A stretch of DNA of 18,780 nt from Fragilaria radians (Eukaryota > Bacillariophyta > Fragilariophyceae > Fragilariales > Fragilariaceae), in contig CAAAJI010000164.1 in assembly GCA_900642245.1 (NCBI GenBank), positions 6,543 through 25,322 of the forward strand, in the 5' to 3' direction. The notes under the pieces are model-generated. The model was not told the DNA's origin, ran no database searches, and worked only from the letters and a program-made list of their open reading frames with translations. Both the position numbers and the translations under genes were made by a program. Numbering within the stretch: position 1 is the first letter of the stretch; the number at the start of each line of letters is the position of its first letter. Shown here one piece after another: positions 1 through 9,305 of this stretch.

Positions 1-411
1 ACGATTTCAATGACCCTTGGTCACAAATATTATCTAATTGCACGTGGGCAATAAGATCCACAGCTCATAGCATTTTAGATGCTACCCCAGCACAAATCGT
101 GTTTGGAAGAGACATGTTATTCGACTTATCTTTTACGACAAATTTTAAAGATTTAAATAATAAAAAGCAAAAGTGAAAACAATAAAAGAATAAAATACGA
201 CTATAAAATTAATGACTTAATTTTATTGGATCGTGGAACATTGCAAAGAAAGCTAGTTCCAAAACGTGATGGACCCTACCAGGTCATTAGAGTATATTCA
301 AACGGTACTCTAAAAATAAGAAAGGGCATCTATGTCCAAAGAGTATCTATAAGGAGATGCATTCCTTATTTTAAGAGCTCCGATGAAGGAAGCGAATGCA
401 ATGACCGGTAG
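1..411 (+). pseudogene. Ty3/gypsy integrase C-terminal fragment, broken
   Basis: The end of a Ty3/gypsy polyprotein in two frames. Bases 3-173 read (frame 3) a segment with the WAIRST and TPAQIVFGRDM motifs typical of the distal integrase core of this superfamily, ending at a TGA (174-176). The downstream part reads in frame 1 from about 181 to 411: a YDYKINDLIL segment, then GPYQVIRVYSNGTLKIRKG and an RR-IPYFK tail, which is the usual GPY/F-type integrase C-terminal module. A frameshift between about 130 and 180 separates the two. The fragment is cut at the left by the window edge, so any RT or protease would lie outside. It cannot be active as shown. It faces the opposite way to the gypsy relic at 2176-4020. 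Superfamily assignment is confident; lineage is not determined. Confidence 0.85.
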
Positions 412-432
412 TGTAGTGAACCGTTACACTAC
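408..432. repeat. Stem-loop right after the gypsy coding end
   Basis: GTAGTGTA (408-415) and TACACTAC (425-432) are perfect inverted arms around a 9-base loop. It lies at the last codons of the gypsy fragment, where a 3' LTR would be expected to begin, so it may mark the LTR start. No second LTR copy is in the window to test this. Confidence 0.5.
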
Positions 433-554
433 GGTTGCTATTAATTTAGTCGGTCGATTCCCATCCAAGACTTAGTTAGTCGTATTAAATAGTAGCTCAT
501 AATTTTCACCTTTTTGCAACTTACCTTCGTTATCGCTTGTACCTAGCGCATACC
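433..554. other. Non-coding stretch, possible LTR remnant
   Basis: No open frame or recognisable motif. Its position between the gypsy integrase tail and the dispersed repeat copy at 555 suggests leftover 3' LTR, but only the position supports this. Confidence 0.3.
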
Positions 555-906
555 GAGAGTAAATGCAAAGTTTTAACGTGCGACTGAAGTGATTTATGGC
601 TTTTACAACTGTGACATGTGTTCGAAGGCGTTTCCTCCATGGGGTCACAATGACTCAAAGTGTAACTTCATTGTTCTTCAAGTCATTTTAGTATTTATGA
701 AACGTGGTTTTCATCCGCCTTTATAGGACGTTCTTTGACTATGTACCTGTATTGACCTGAATGTCTAGAAGTAGGATGAAGTACGTCATTTAGAAAGATA
801 ACACAAATAACCGCAAGTTGCAAAATCTTTCCTAACTTTTCTATCTACGAAAACAATATTTAATTGTTTTAAGATCATTTATTTGAGTATAGCCCTTATC
901 ACTGTG
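555..906 (+). repeat. Dispersed repeat, copy A (matches 13869-14247)
   Basis: Aligns co-linearly and in the same orientation with 13869-14247. Anchor blocks: GAGAGTAAATGCAAAG at 555 against GAGTGTATATCCAAAG at 13869; ACAATGACTCAAA at 647 and 13980; an 18-base block at 718 and 14048 with one difference; TTGCAAAATCTTTCCTAA at 818 and 14148, identical; GAGTATAG at 885 and 14220. The stretches between anchors differ in sequence and slightly in length. In copy B this DNA is the immediate 5' flank of the secreted-protein gene; in copy A no gene follows. The copies are well diverged, so the duplication is not recent. Confidence 0.85.
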
Positions 907-2136
907 GGCCTTTTTAAATAATTGCAATGCATTATGAAAAGGTTGCTGTGACCCTTTCCTGGTCATCAAATCTCCAAAAGGAAATAGACACGTTCACGAT
1001 TAGCCTTTGTTAGGCATTGATGAAGTGCTCAATACCCAATAAACATGAACAAGTATTCTGCATCAACGATGGAATAGAAATACAAAACAATGGGAAGCAA
1101 TAATCATGTTCATTTGACAGTGGGCTGGGATCCTTCCAACCAACTGTCCTATAGAATATGATGTACATCCCTTCCAACCTTAATTTTTTTCTCGATTTAT
1201 CAAGGTTTATGGATATCAAAACAAAAATTTGCGTCTCAAAATATGAAAGGATCAAAATTGGATTACAAATATACTAACCCCAAAGAATTCTATTCAGGAA
1301 AAGGGGTTATTTTTCAATAGATCAATGTTTCATTGGATCATAAATCTACATGAAAGCAATGATTGAACCTACATTTCAATAATCTGTTTAGACCTCTGTC
1401 CAACCCATCTAGTACAAACTACTCCTGCAATCTTTCATATCCCAGCGCATTTTTTCTCATGTTTAGAAGTTTAGTCTCTTGGGTTGCTCAAATGTGATAT
1501 TTCAGCTCATGGCACGTAAGGAACGGCTAATTTGGCCAAATATCAGCACAGCATATCGTCTTTGTTGTAAGATTACGGATGAATTCCATTTCTTATTTTG
1601 GAAATCATACCTAGCTTGCCTCATATAGAATTTTTTGTCAATAGCGGACAGTACCTTGTAAAAAATGTATGCAAGCTTTCAAAGTTGTCTTGAAAAGCAA
1701 TGCTAGATTATGGTGGATGCAAACTCTTATAATGAGATTTCGTTCAGGAACATGGACTCATCCAAATTCAAGGTTATTGGCTTTGCAATCTGATCTTTTT
1801 TTTATCATTATTATTTCCATCTAGATAGATTGGTCTTGGGAGGTATCAAATATACATTCCATTTACAAGCGACAATTAGTCATCACTTAATTAGTCTGAT
1901 GGTTAGCTGCCATCCAAATTTGTGGAAGGGATGAAAAGGAGTGTGTGTAATTGCCCAAGACTAGATGTGTGCATAAAAAAATAACTTAAGTCTATTGTTA
2001 TTCACTTGTACTAACAATAATGGAAGTCTCCTCTACCGGTACACAAATACAACACTTAGTCTATTAATTAATATTAGACTGGACATTGCTCATCTCATAT
2101 AGTGTTAGGTATATCATCATGATTCATATGTCAAGG
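907..2136. other. Long non-coding stretch, mostly unexplained
   Basis: Both strands are full of stops and I recognise no protein motif. The longest open frame (1010-1255, minus) has no recognisable domain and looks like chance. The right-hand part, from perhaps 1500 to 2136, may be LTR of the minus-strand gypsy relic, judged only from the LTR-edge motif at 2137-2152. I see no RNA gene and no tandem repeat. Confidence 0.4.
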
Positions 2137-2152
2137 TGTATCATTTGCCCCC
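2137..2152 (-). other. Candidate polypurine tract and LTR edge of minus-strand gypsy
   Basis: On the minus strand the sequence GGGGGCAAATGATAC lies a short way downstream of the gypsy stop at 2176. A G-rich tract followed by a TG dinucleotide is the usual arrangement of polypurine tract and LTR start, which would put the LTR edge at 2143. No second LTR is available for comparison, so the edge is tentative. Confidence 0.4.
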
Positions 2153-2175
2153 AAGAGCATACTTAACATGGGGTT

Positions 2176-4020
2176 TTAATTAAATGAGGAGTTCTGGTGG
2201 ATATTCACCCTGTCTGTCACAACTCCTTTATGAATTGTATTGCTCCATTTTGTATACCATTGTTACCAGATATGGTCCTATACAAGGTGCTCATATTTTC
2301 CGAATAATCCCAGTTGTTTCTAATTATTCTTGGTCTCCAACGTCGTACTCATAAGGATTTTGACTTTTGTTTTCTTTTATACATTCTGTTTTCTTTCTTA
2401 AAATTTGAATTATCTCCTTTTTTCTTTTTAAAATTTGATTCCCATTTCCGTTAAGTGCAGTATTGTGAATCATGTCTCCACCAAATACTAGCTGACAGGG
2501 TGTTGCCTGTAAAGTTTGTGTGATAGGTGCTTCAACTAGCTGATGCAGTAGATTACAGGATATATTCAATTGGATTATTTTCATCCAATCTTCCTTTTCC
2601 AAGTCAAATGATCTGAACATATCATTCACAACTTTGCGTACTCGCTCAAAGATTGCACTCGCTTGTGGATTGTGATTGGCTATTGGTTTGGCTGACACAC
2701 TGGACAATGTGGACCATAAACGTTCAACATCTTTTTTGAGACCAGGCCATGTCAGGGTGTTTTTGATGGTTGTTTCAGTACAAGTCTACACTCGATGAAG
2801 TAAAATTCATGATACCAGGAGAGTACCTTTTGTTTTTATGATTGAGGGCTGTATATATATTTTCTTTGTAAAAATGAAGAACACGCCCTTCAAAATGTTG
2901 CATTGAGTAGTGGGGTTGAATTAAAACGTTTTCTCAGAGTCCTTTGTCTCATGTCTGCTATTTGAAATTAAAGGCAGTATGCATAGGAAATTTGATGTTA
3001 CTGTATTCAGAGTCTGAGAGAAGTGTAAGTGCTTCTTCTACTTGAATCTTCAGATTGATAATGACTAAGCAGGATAGTGCATCCGCTACAACATGCTTCT
3101 CTCCCAAGACACAATCAAATGCTACACTATATTCCTCAAGGAGTAAAATACCAGAGTAAAACACGGTCGAAGATTTTAATCCATTGCAGGAAATGCTTTT
3201 TATGGTCTGTAAAGACAATAACTGGATAACCCAACAAGATTTTCTTATATTCTTTGAAGGTTTCAATAGATGATACCAACTCACGTTCATTGGTTGTGTA
3301 TCTTCTTTGTGCTGAATTATGTTTTGCAAAGAAAAGGATACTGACCGTTTATCTTGCAGAATAACTGAACCCAATAGATGATAATATTAATCAGTAAGGT
3401 GTAGAATGGCTTGGCACCTCCGTTTCATAACTTTCTCAAAAACCTGTTGATGGGTTGGAAGCCATTCAAACTTGACTTTGTTTCAAATGTTGCCGTAGTA
3501 GTTGACTATGCCAATAAAATGATGCTCTGGGTGTCGAAGTCTTAATCTTAAGGATGGCTTCAATCTTGTTGTATACTGATTGGATAGCTTTATTGTGATC
3601 TAATAGCCCAGGTACTCAATTTGTTCTTCAAAGACTGTTGATTTTGATGCTTTGATTCTCATACCAGAAGTTGAGACTCTTGCTAGAACCAATTCTAACA
3701 CAAGTAGGTAGTCTTGAAGATGCTTTTTGTTAGTAATCAACAAATCATGGAATTTGGCTGTTATATATTCCATCACTTGGGTGAGTTTGGACATACTATC
3801 TTGAATGACATCTGAGGCCAATCTAGAAATCTTCTTTCGTACACTGATATAGTGATCGTATATGGGCGATCATGTACTACTTTGGATCCCTGTTCCATCA
3901 GTTGTTGGCTAATAGACTCCATATTGAATTCTTCTAATGTTTCAACAAAGAGTTGCTCATATTTTTGGAGTATTCGTTTCTCAGTTCAGACAAAATGTGT
4001 TTTTATCCTATAAGAATGCA
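2176..4020 (-). pseudogene. Ty3/gypsy pol relic (RT, RNase H, integrase), decayed
   Basis: Read from high to low coordinates, the minus strand gives gypsy pol domains in normal order over several frames. The RT N-terminal region (about 4000-3800) has YEQLFVETLEEF and DRPYTITIS. The RT core (3821-3600) has a LEYLGY-like end (IEYLGY), but the YxDD catalytic motif reads FHDL. The RT-RNase H connection is at 3599-3375. The RNase H end (3374-2958) has GEKHVVADALSCL. The integrase zinc region (about 2880-2700) has WYHEF and TWPGLKKDVERLW. Distal integrase (2707-2324) has NPQASAIFERV and PCQLVFGGDM. The GPY module runs to a stop at 2176-2178. Integrase jumps from the zinc region almost directly to the NPQA-ERV helix, so the part carrying the first two catalytic aspartates is deleted. 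Many frameshifts and stops show an old, dead copy. Confidence 0.88.
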
Positions 4021-4140
4021 AATGATCTATATTCCATTAAAAGGTAACAAATCCGGGATTGGTGATGATTAGATCTATGATAGTGCATTTGATCCATATT
4101 CCTTCATAAGGTAACAATTCCTGGATTTAGTGATGATTAG
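4017..4140. repeat. Tandem direct repeat, two ~57-bp copies
   Basis: Copies at 4017-4072 and 4084-4140 start 67 bases apart and agree at roughly four of five positions. Shared blocks include TATTCC, AAGGTAACAA and TGATGATTAG. The array sits just upstream of the RT part of the minus-strand gypsy relic. The offset is not a multiple of three, so the duplication would shift a reading frame. Confidence 0.75.
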
Positions 4141-4573
4141 ATTAATCCAAGCAGAAATCAGTATTATCTTTAGTTTCACATAGAGCATTATATTGAATAC
4201 AATTGGAGAAAGGAAAAACTGCTTACTCATTTCTAGGAGAAAATAATTGCAATTTAGCAGAGGTAAAGGAAGATTAACAAAGCGAAAGTCATCCACTTAC
4301 ATCAACAGGGTACAAGCATTAACACAGTATCTGGACTGGTCATATTACAGGTGTCACTGGACAGAATGAGAAACGAGTGATTTGACCGTATTCATTCATG
4401 AAGATTGAATAAAACGCTCAGTAGAGACTTGTAGAACTCGCAAAACGATAGGGGGTTACCGTAGCTCATTTGCATAGGGGAGATCTTCATCACAATGTGG
4501 CGCGGCTCAAAAATTTAAGTTTTTTTGCTAACTAGAATTTCAACTTTGTAATTTGACTGCTCATATTTGAATC
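4141..4573. other. Intergenic stretch before the HTH gene
   Basis: No domain is recognisable on either strand. A 73-codon minus frame (4075-4296) has no identifiable motif and may be an eroded remnant of the gypsy element. The last part, with T-rich sequence near 4519-4526, is the probable 5' flank of the gene starting at 4574. I see no clear TATA box. Confidence 0.4.
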
Positions 4574-5172
4574 ATGTTGAGAGCTAGAAAGAAACAGAAA
4601 GGCACTTCTGTGGCCAGGTTGGAAGCTCAAGGCACAGAGACAAAGAACTACACAATCAAAGATGTGGTCAGATTGGTAAGTATTTCATTTCCAGGGGTTA
4701 GCGCAAAGATTGACATTGTGGATGGCAAAACTTGCGGAAGAAACTAATTTTGCCCGTGATATCAATTTTCCCCCTATGGCTATTTTGTACGAACTAAATT
4801 TATTGCATTATCAACATCATACAAAAAACACAGGTTATTGTGAATGATATGCCAACTTCCATGGCCCTTGCGGCGTGTTTTCTGGAAGACTCTGTTCCCA
4901 ATAGCACAATCTACTCTCACGTGAAGGCTCAGAGGATGCAAGGTACCTATGATGGCCTAATCCGCAAAAGATTGGACAACGCAAGGCTAGAACTTGGACT
5001 GATTCCTATTATTGACATTACTGCTACAGATGAGAAGGACACCAATACATTGCCCGTCACAATCAATACTGCCGATCAATCAAGAGCTCCATCCTTCTTG
5101 TCCGAGACTAGTAGTGCTGCATCCCAGTCAGCAGCATCCTCGCAGCCGTCATCAAGAAGAAAGCAGTATTGA
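4574..5172 (+). CDS. Two-exon helix-turn-helix (psq-like) protein
   Basis: Exon 1 (4574-4675, 34 codons) starts at an ATG and ends at a consensus donor GTAAGT. Exon 2 (4834-5172) follows an ACACAG acceptor, and the phase-0 join keeps the frame to a TGA, giving 146 residues. The join also reunites one domain: residues about 26-66 run from NYTIKDVVRL through ALAACFLEDSV to VPNSTIYSHVKAQR, which resembles the psq/homeodomain-like helix-turn-helix used by pogo/CENP-B-type transposases and some DNA-binding proteins. A basic segment (RKRLDNAR) follows, then a Ser/Ala-rich tail (about 105-146) ending RRKQY. No DDE catalytic domain follows. It is likely a DNA-binding protein, possibly domesticated from or part of a transposon. 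It sits 88 bases before a copia gag start. The gene model is moderately secure; the target and role are unknown. Confidence 0.6.
4676..4833 (+). other. Intron of the HTH gene (158 nt)
   Basis: It begins GTAAGT and ends ACACAG after an A-rich stretch. Unspliced translation runs about 23 codons past exon 1 to a TAA near 4744-4746, which interrupts the HTH domain. Splicing restores the domain in phase 0. Confidence 0.6.
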
Positions 5173-5212
5173 ATCTCTTCAAAGCAATCAAGTATTGGTT
5201 GCCTTGATGCCC

Positions 5213-5248
5213 CAAAATTTAACACGTTTATAAACGTACAAGGGCCCT
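5213..5248. other. Possible 5' LTR stub followed by two palindromes
   Basis: CAAAATTTAACA (5213-5224) is identical to the last 12 bases of the 3' LTR candidate (9706-9717) and lies 36 bases before the gag ATG, where a 5' LTR end is expected. Overlapping it by one base is the perfect palindrome ACGTTTATAAACGT (5224-5237), then AGGGCCCT (5241-5248). No standard initiator-tRNA primer-binding site is recognisable here. A 12-base AT-rich match could still be chance. Confidence 0.4.
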
Positions 5249-5260
5249 AAGAAGTGAAAA

Positions 5261-6100
5261 ATGGATGTAAAGTTGAAATTGTTGATGTTCTGGGGAAATA
5301 CGAAGGATTGGGAGCGTTGGTTGAAGACATTTCTTGCCAAATCAACGCTGAGAGAATACAAGGAAGTGATTTTAGGAATCAAAGAGACAAAGAATGACAC
5401 CCCAAGTTATCAAGATTTGAAGACCCTCAACAATTTAGCTCATGCCAAGCTTTTGGTTAGCTGTGAATCCGATTTGTGTTTTGGAATTATTGAAAATAGT
5501 AAAAGTGAGAAGTTCCCTGAGAGAGATGCAGCGCTTGCATGGTTAAATCTGACAGAAAAATTTGAGCCAAAGACAAAGATGAATATCATTAAGTTAAAAA
5601 AGGAATTCATGGAATGCAAGCTCAGCAGTTTTAACAAGGATCCCGACAAATGGTTGATGAATTTGGAGAATTTAAAATGGAAGTTGAAAGGAATGGGAAC
5701 GAGGTCAGCAACAAAGACATGATGGTGCATATCCTCCATAATCTCCCAAAAGAATACAAAAATACAATCAAGATCATGGAAATAGAGTTGGAAAACGGCA
5801 AATTAGATCTGGATAAGATGAGAGAGCAGTTGAGGAACAAATTTACACGGTTCGACACTCAAGAAAAGAAGGATGATTCAGATTCAGCTTTGGTCATTAA
5901 GAATGGATTTAAACCAATCTACAAAAAACAGTGCTATAATTGCGGTGAGATGGGGCATAAAGGATATGAATGTCCAAAGAGAGAAAGAGAAGAATAGCAA
6001 GAATGCCGAAGGAAAAGAAGAAAGAAAATGGGTATACAAGTGTCATTTACGTGGTGATCCGAGTCATAAAAAATATAATTATTTTCCACTATCGGAATAG
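5261..6100 (+). pseudogene. copia-1 gag (capsid/nucleocapsid), frameshifted
   Basis: The ATG at 5261 is preceded in frame by TGA at 5255, which fixes the start. The first frame (5261 to about 5697) carries the capsid-like helices with WERWLKTFL, AWLNLTEKFEP and DPDKWLMNLENLKWKL. Homology then continues in frame 1 (about 5697-5994) with HILHNLPKEYK and a perfect CX2CX4HX4C zinc knuckle at 5932-5973 (CYNCGEMGHKGYEC), so one base is gained or lost near 5697. A second knuckle in yet another frame (from TGT at 6041) is damaged: second Cys is Arg and the last is Tyr (CHLR...H...Y). Gag forms the virus-like particle and packages element RNA; the second knuckle is usual in some copia lineages. This copy cannot make intact Gag. 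Confidence 0.85.
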
Positions 6101-6102
6101 GA

Positions 6103-9100
6103 AGAAAGAAAGAGTTAACGTTAGTACAGAAAACAAAATTGTCCTCATGGGAGGTACTGAAGACTTGGAAAACAAAAAACTATGGATTTGTGATACAGGA
6201 GCAAGCTGTCTCATGACAGGGAGCTCAGATGGATTGTCAAAGATTAAAAATATTGATCAGAAAGTGATTTTAGGAGATGGAAGAAATTTAAAGGCTGAAT
6301 GAATCGGAGATCTACAACTGAAAATAATCAACAACGGTTCTTATGTTGTCTTGAAGGATGTCAAAGTGGTTCCTGAACTTAAAGTAAACCTATATAGTGT
6401 AGGTTGTGCTTTGAATAGTGGAGCAAGCATCAAATTGAAGGGCAAAGGTATAATTGTGTCAAAAGGGAAGATGGACATCAGATTTGATGAAATTTTAAAG
6501 ATGGGAAAAGGACACTTGATGGCAGCAAAGATGGAGGTTGACAACAATTACGGTCTTGTTGGAGGAGGGTACACTTTTGAAAATGTAATGGATTACCATA
6601 AAAAACTTGGGCATCCTTCGATTGAAGCGACAAGAAAAACCGCTGCAGCGAATCATATAAAGCTCACCGGAAAAGTCAAGAAATGCAAAAGTTGCATCCT
6701 TGCAAAGTTAAAGAGAACCAACATTAGTAAATTGAACCTGCACAAAGCCAAAAAGAAAGGAGAAAGATTATGTATGAATGTTTCATGGATTAAGAAAAGC
6801 AGCATTGGAAACAATAAATACTGGCTGCTTATCGAGGACAAATACACGAGTATGAAATTGAGTTTTTTTGTCAACAGGAAGCCCAATGCATGAAAAATAA
6901 TTGTCGAGTTCATTAAATCAGGAAGGAACAAAGATCCAGACTTTGGTAAATTTTTAAGATTAGACAATTCCGGAGAAAATCAGGCAATGGTGGCAAATAT
7001 GAAAAAGGAGGAATTAGAAATTTCAATCAAATTCACCGCTCCTCACACACCTGAACAAAACAGAAAGGTCAAAAGAAGCGTTGCAACTTTGTGGGGAAAA
7101 ACAAGAGCGATGTTAAACGGAGCGGGTTTTCCAGATGAATTGAGAAAGAAGTTATTTGCCGAGTGTGCTTGGACGGCGACAAAGTTGAACAATTTAATGA
7201 TAAAGAAGGAAGGGAAGAACCCTTATGAATTGTTTTATAACGAAAATATTGATCTGGGATTGAAATTGAGAATATTCGGTGAAATTGGAATAAAAAAGGA
7301 TTATAATGTGAATCTAAGCAACAAACTTAAGAATAAAGGTGGTCTATGCGCTTTTTTGGGATACTCAGAGAACCATCCAAGGGAAACCTTCAAGGTATTT
7401 GACCTGAAAAGTGAAAAACCTATTGCGAGAGATGTAAAGTGGCTGAATAAGACTTATGGCAAATATTATGGAAATAATGGAACATCCAATCTCGAAAACA
7501 CAGAATTAGAGAGTTCCGATGAAGAAATCAAAGTCGAATTTGTAAAAGAAAAGGAAAAAGAAATCGAAAATGTAAAGGCAAATGAAGAAAGCAAAGTCGA
7601 GTTTATCAAAAGTGTAGAAGTTCCAAAACCTATTGATTTTGGACTGGAAAGGAAAGCTAAAATTAAAAAGGAAGACAAAACAAATTTATTGATGTGCGAT
7701 GAAGCAGTAAAATTGGAACCAACAATTTCAAATAAGCATGGTATAACAAAGATCCAAGGGATCAAGCAAAATGGAGAGAAGCAATATTGAAAGAACGAAA
7801 TTGCATGAACGACCTCAAGGTTTGGTCAAAGATTGATGGAAGTTGTGATTTGGAAGGGAGGAAGCCTATTGGAAATAAATGGGTATTTAAGATTAAAAGA
7901 GATGGACAATTCAGGGCAAGATTGGTAGCTCTTGGATATAATCAGATTCCAGGAGTTGATTTTCTCGAGAATTACTCCCCAGTGGTCAATGATTGCAGCT
8001 TTTGAGTATTGATGGTATTGATCCAAGAACAAGGTTATAAAGTGAATAGCTTTGACGTTGAGACAGCTTTTTTAAATGGCAATTTGGAAGAAAATTTGTA
8101 CATGAAAATTCCACAAGGTCTAGCAGAAGTGGAAGGGATTGAGGAAAAGAATGGTACAATATGAAAGCTGAACAAGTCAACATATGGTTTGGTGCAGGCA
8201 GCCCGACAGTGGCACAAAAAGTTCGAAAAGGTGATTACAGGCATGGGATTTGATAAAAATCAAATTGATCCATGCATGTTTTTGAAGAAAAAGAAAAGGA
8301 AAGAGCATATATTTGTCTTTAGGTTGACGATGGGATTATCACAGGAGACAATTTTCTTATGTCACAAACAATTACGGAACTAAAAACATTCTTTAATCTT
8401 AAAGTACAGGATGGCATGAAGGATTTTTTGGGATGTGAAATCAAGATTGAAGGAGAAAATTGCTTGATAGATCAAGTTAGGATAGTTGAAAGATTGGAGA
8501 AGGATTGGAATAACAATATCAAGAAGAAAACAATCAATATTCCAGTTGGAGAAGGTTTCAAAGTTATCCGGGCAAAAGACTACAAAGTAAAAATGGTCGA
8601 TGCCAACCAAAAATTGTTCTGAAGTGGTATCGGAACTTTAATGTATCTGGTTAAACTAAGCAGACCAGAGTTGAGTAATACAGTAAGAGAGTTGTCAAAG
8701 GTAATGGATGGAGGAACCGATAATCACTTTGACGCTCTAAAAAGAGTTATTACATATATGTGATTCAATCAAAAAAGGCAAAAATTCAAATGAAACCTCT
8801 AAAATTGAATAAATGGAAGATTGAGGCATTTGCAGATAGCAATTTCTGTAGAGATAGAGAGAATCAACGAAGTGTGACTGGATTTACTGTTTTCCTGAAT
8901 AATGTGGCAGTAAGCTGGAGATCGAAGTTGCACCACAATGTCTCTTTATCTACAACATAAGCTGAATATGTGGCGTTTCAGAGGTTGCGAAGGGGATAAA
9001 ATTTCTAACAAATTTGTTGGATGTGATGAAAGTTGAGTATGAAAAACCAATTAAAGTGAATATCAACAATGTTGGAGCACTATTCTTGATTAAAAACAGG

Positions 9101-9271
9101 AAAACAAGTGAAAGAACCATACACATTGATAGCAGGTATCATTTCACGAGAGAATTGATGGAAGAAGGTTTGATTAAAGTGGAATTTATAAAGTCGGAAG
9201 ATAACGTGGCAGATATATTCACTAAGAGTTTGTATACAACGTTATACAATAAGCACAAAAATAATTCATGA
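6103..9271 (+). pseudogene. copia-1 pol (protease, integrase, RT, RNase H), broken
   Basis: The protease motif WICDTGAS has its Asp at 6192. A pre-integrase zinc finger (YHKKLGH ... CKSC) lies at about 6590-6710. The integrase triad is damaged: first Asp is Asn (CMNVSW, 6777), second is kept (RLDNSGEN, 6963), and the Glu is Lys (7071). The frame is open in frame 3 from about 6100 to 7730 apart from TGA at 6300 and 6891. RT follows in frame 2 from about 7737 (WREAILKE, GNKWVFKIKRDG, FDVETAFLNG, YGLVQAARQW), with TGA at 8003 and 8162. The YVDD motif reads stop-V-D-D (TAG at 8320) in frame 1; TGA interrupts at 8620. RNase H spans two further frames (ADSNF, TGFTVFL; TAA at 8958 in place of a Glu; INNVGA, with Asn for the usual Asp at 9065; RYHFTRELMEEG) to the stop at 9269-9271. 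Confidence 0.9.
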
Positions 9272-9294
9272 CCGTTTATTGAATTGTGAGTCCA

Positions 9295-9305
9295 AAAAGG
9301 AAGGG
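9295..9305 (+). promoter_or_regulatory. Polypurine tract of copia-1
   Basis: The run AAAAGGAAGGG directly precedes the TG that opens the LTR candidate. This is the expected primer site for plus-strand DNA synthesis. Confidence 0.6.

Noticed and set aside
1010..1255. Minus-strand 81-codon frame
   Set aside because: No motif, composition typical of chance frames in AT-rich DNA.
1495..2143. A 649-bp LTR for the minus-strand gypsy relic, from TGATAT at 1495 to GTATCA at 2143
   Set aside because: Only very short end motifs agree and there is no second LTR to compare, so the left boundary is a guess.
4286..4307. Similarity to 14969-14990 (TCCxCTTACAxCAACAGG)
   Set aside because: 18 of 22 matching with no co-linear extension. 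A handful of such matches are expected by chance in a window of this size.
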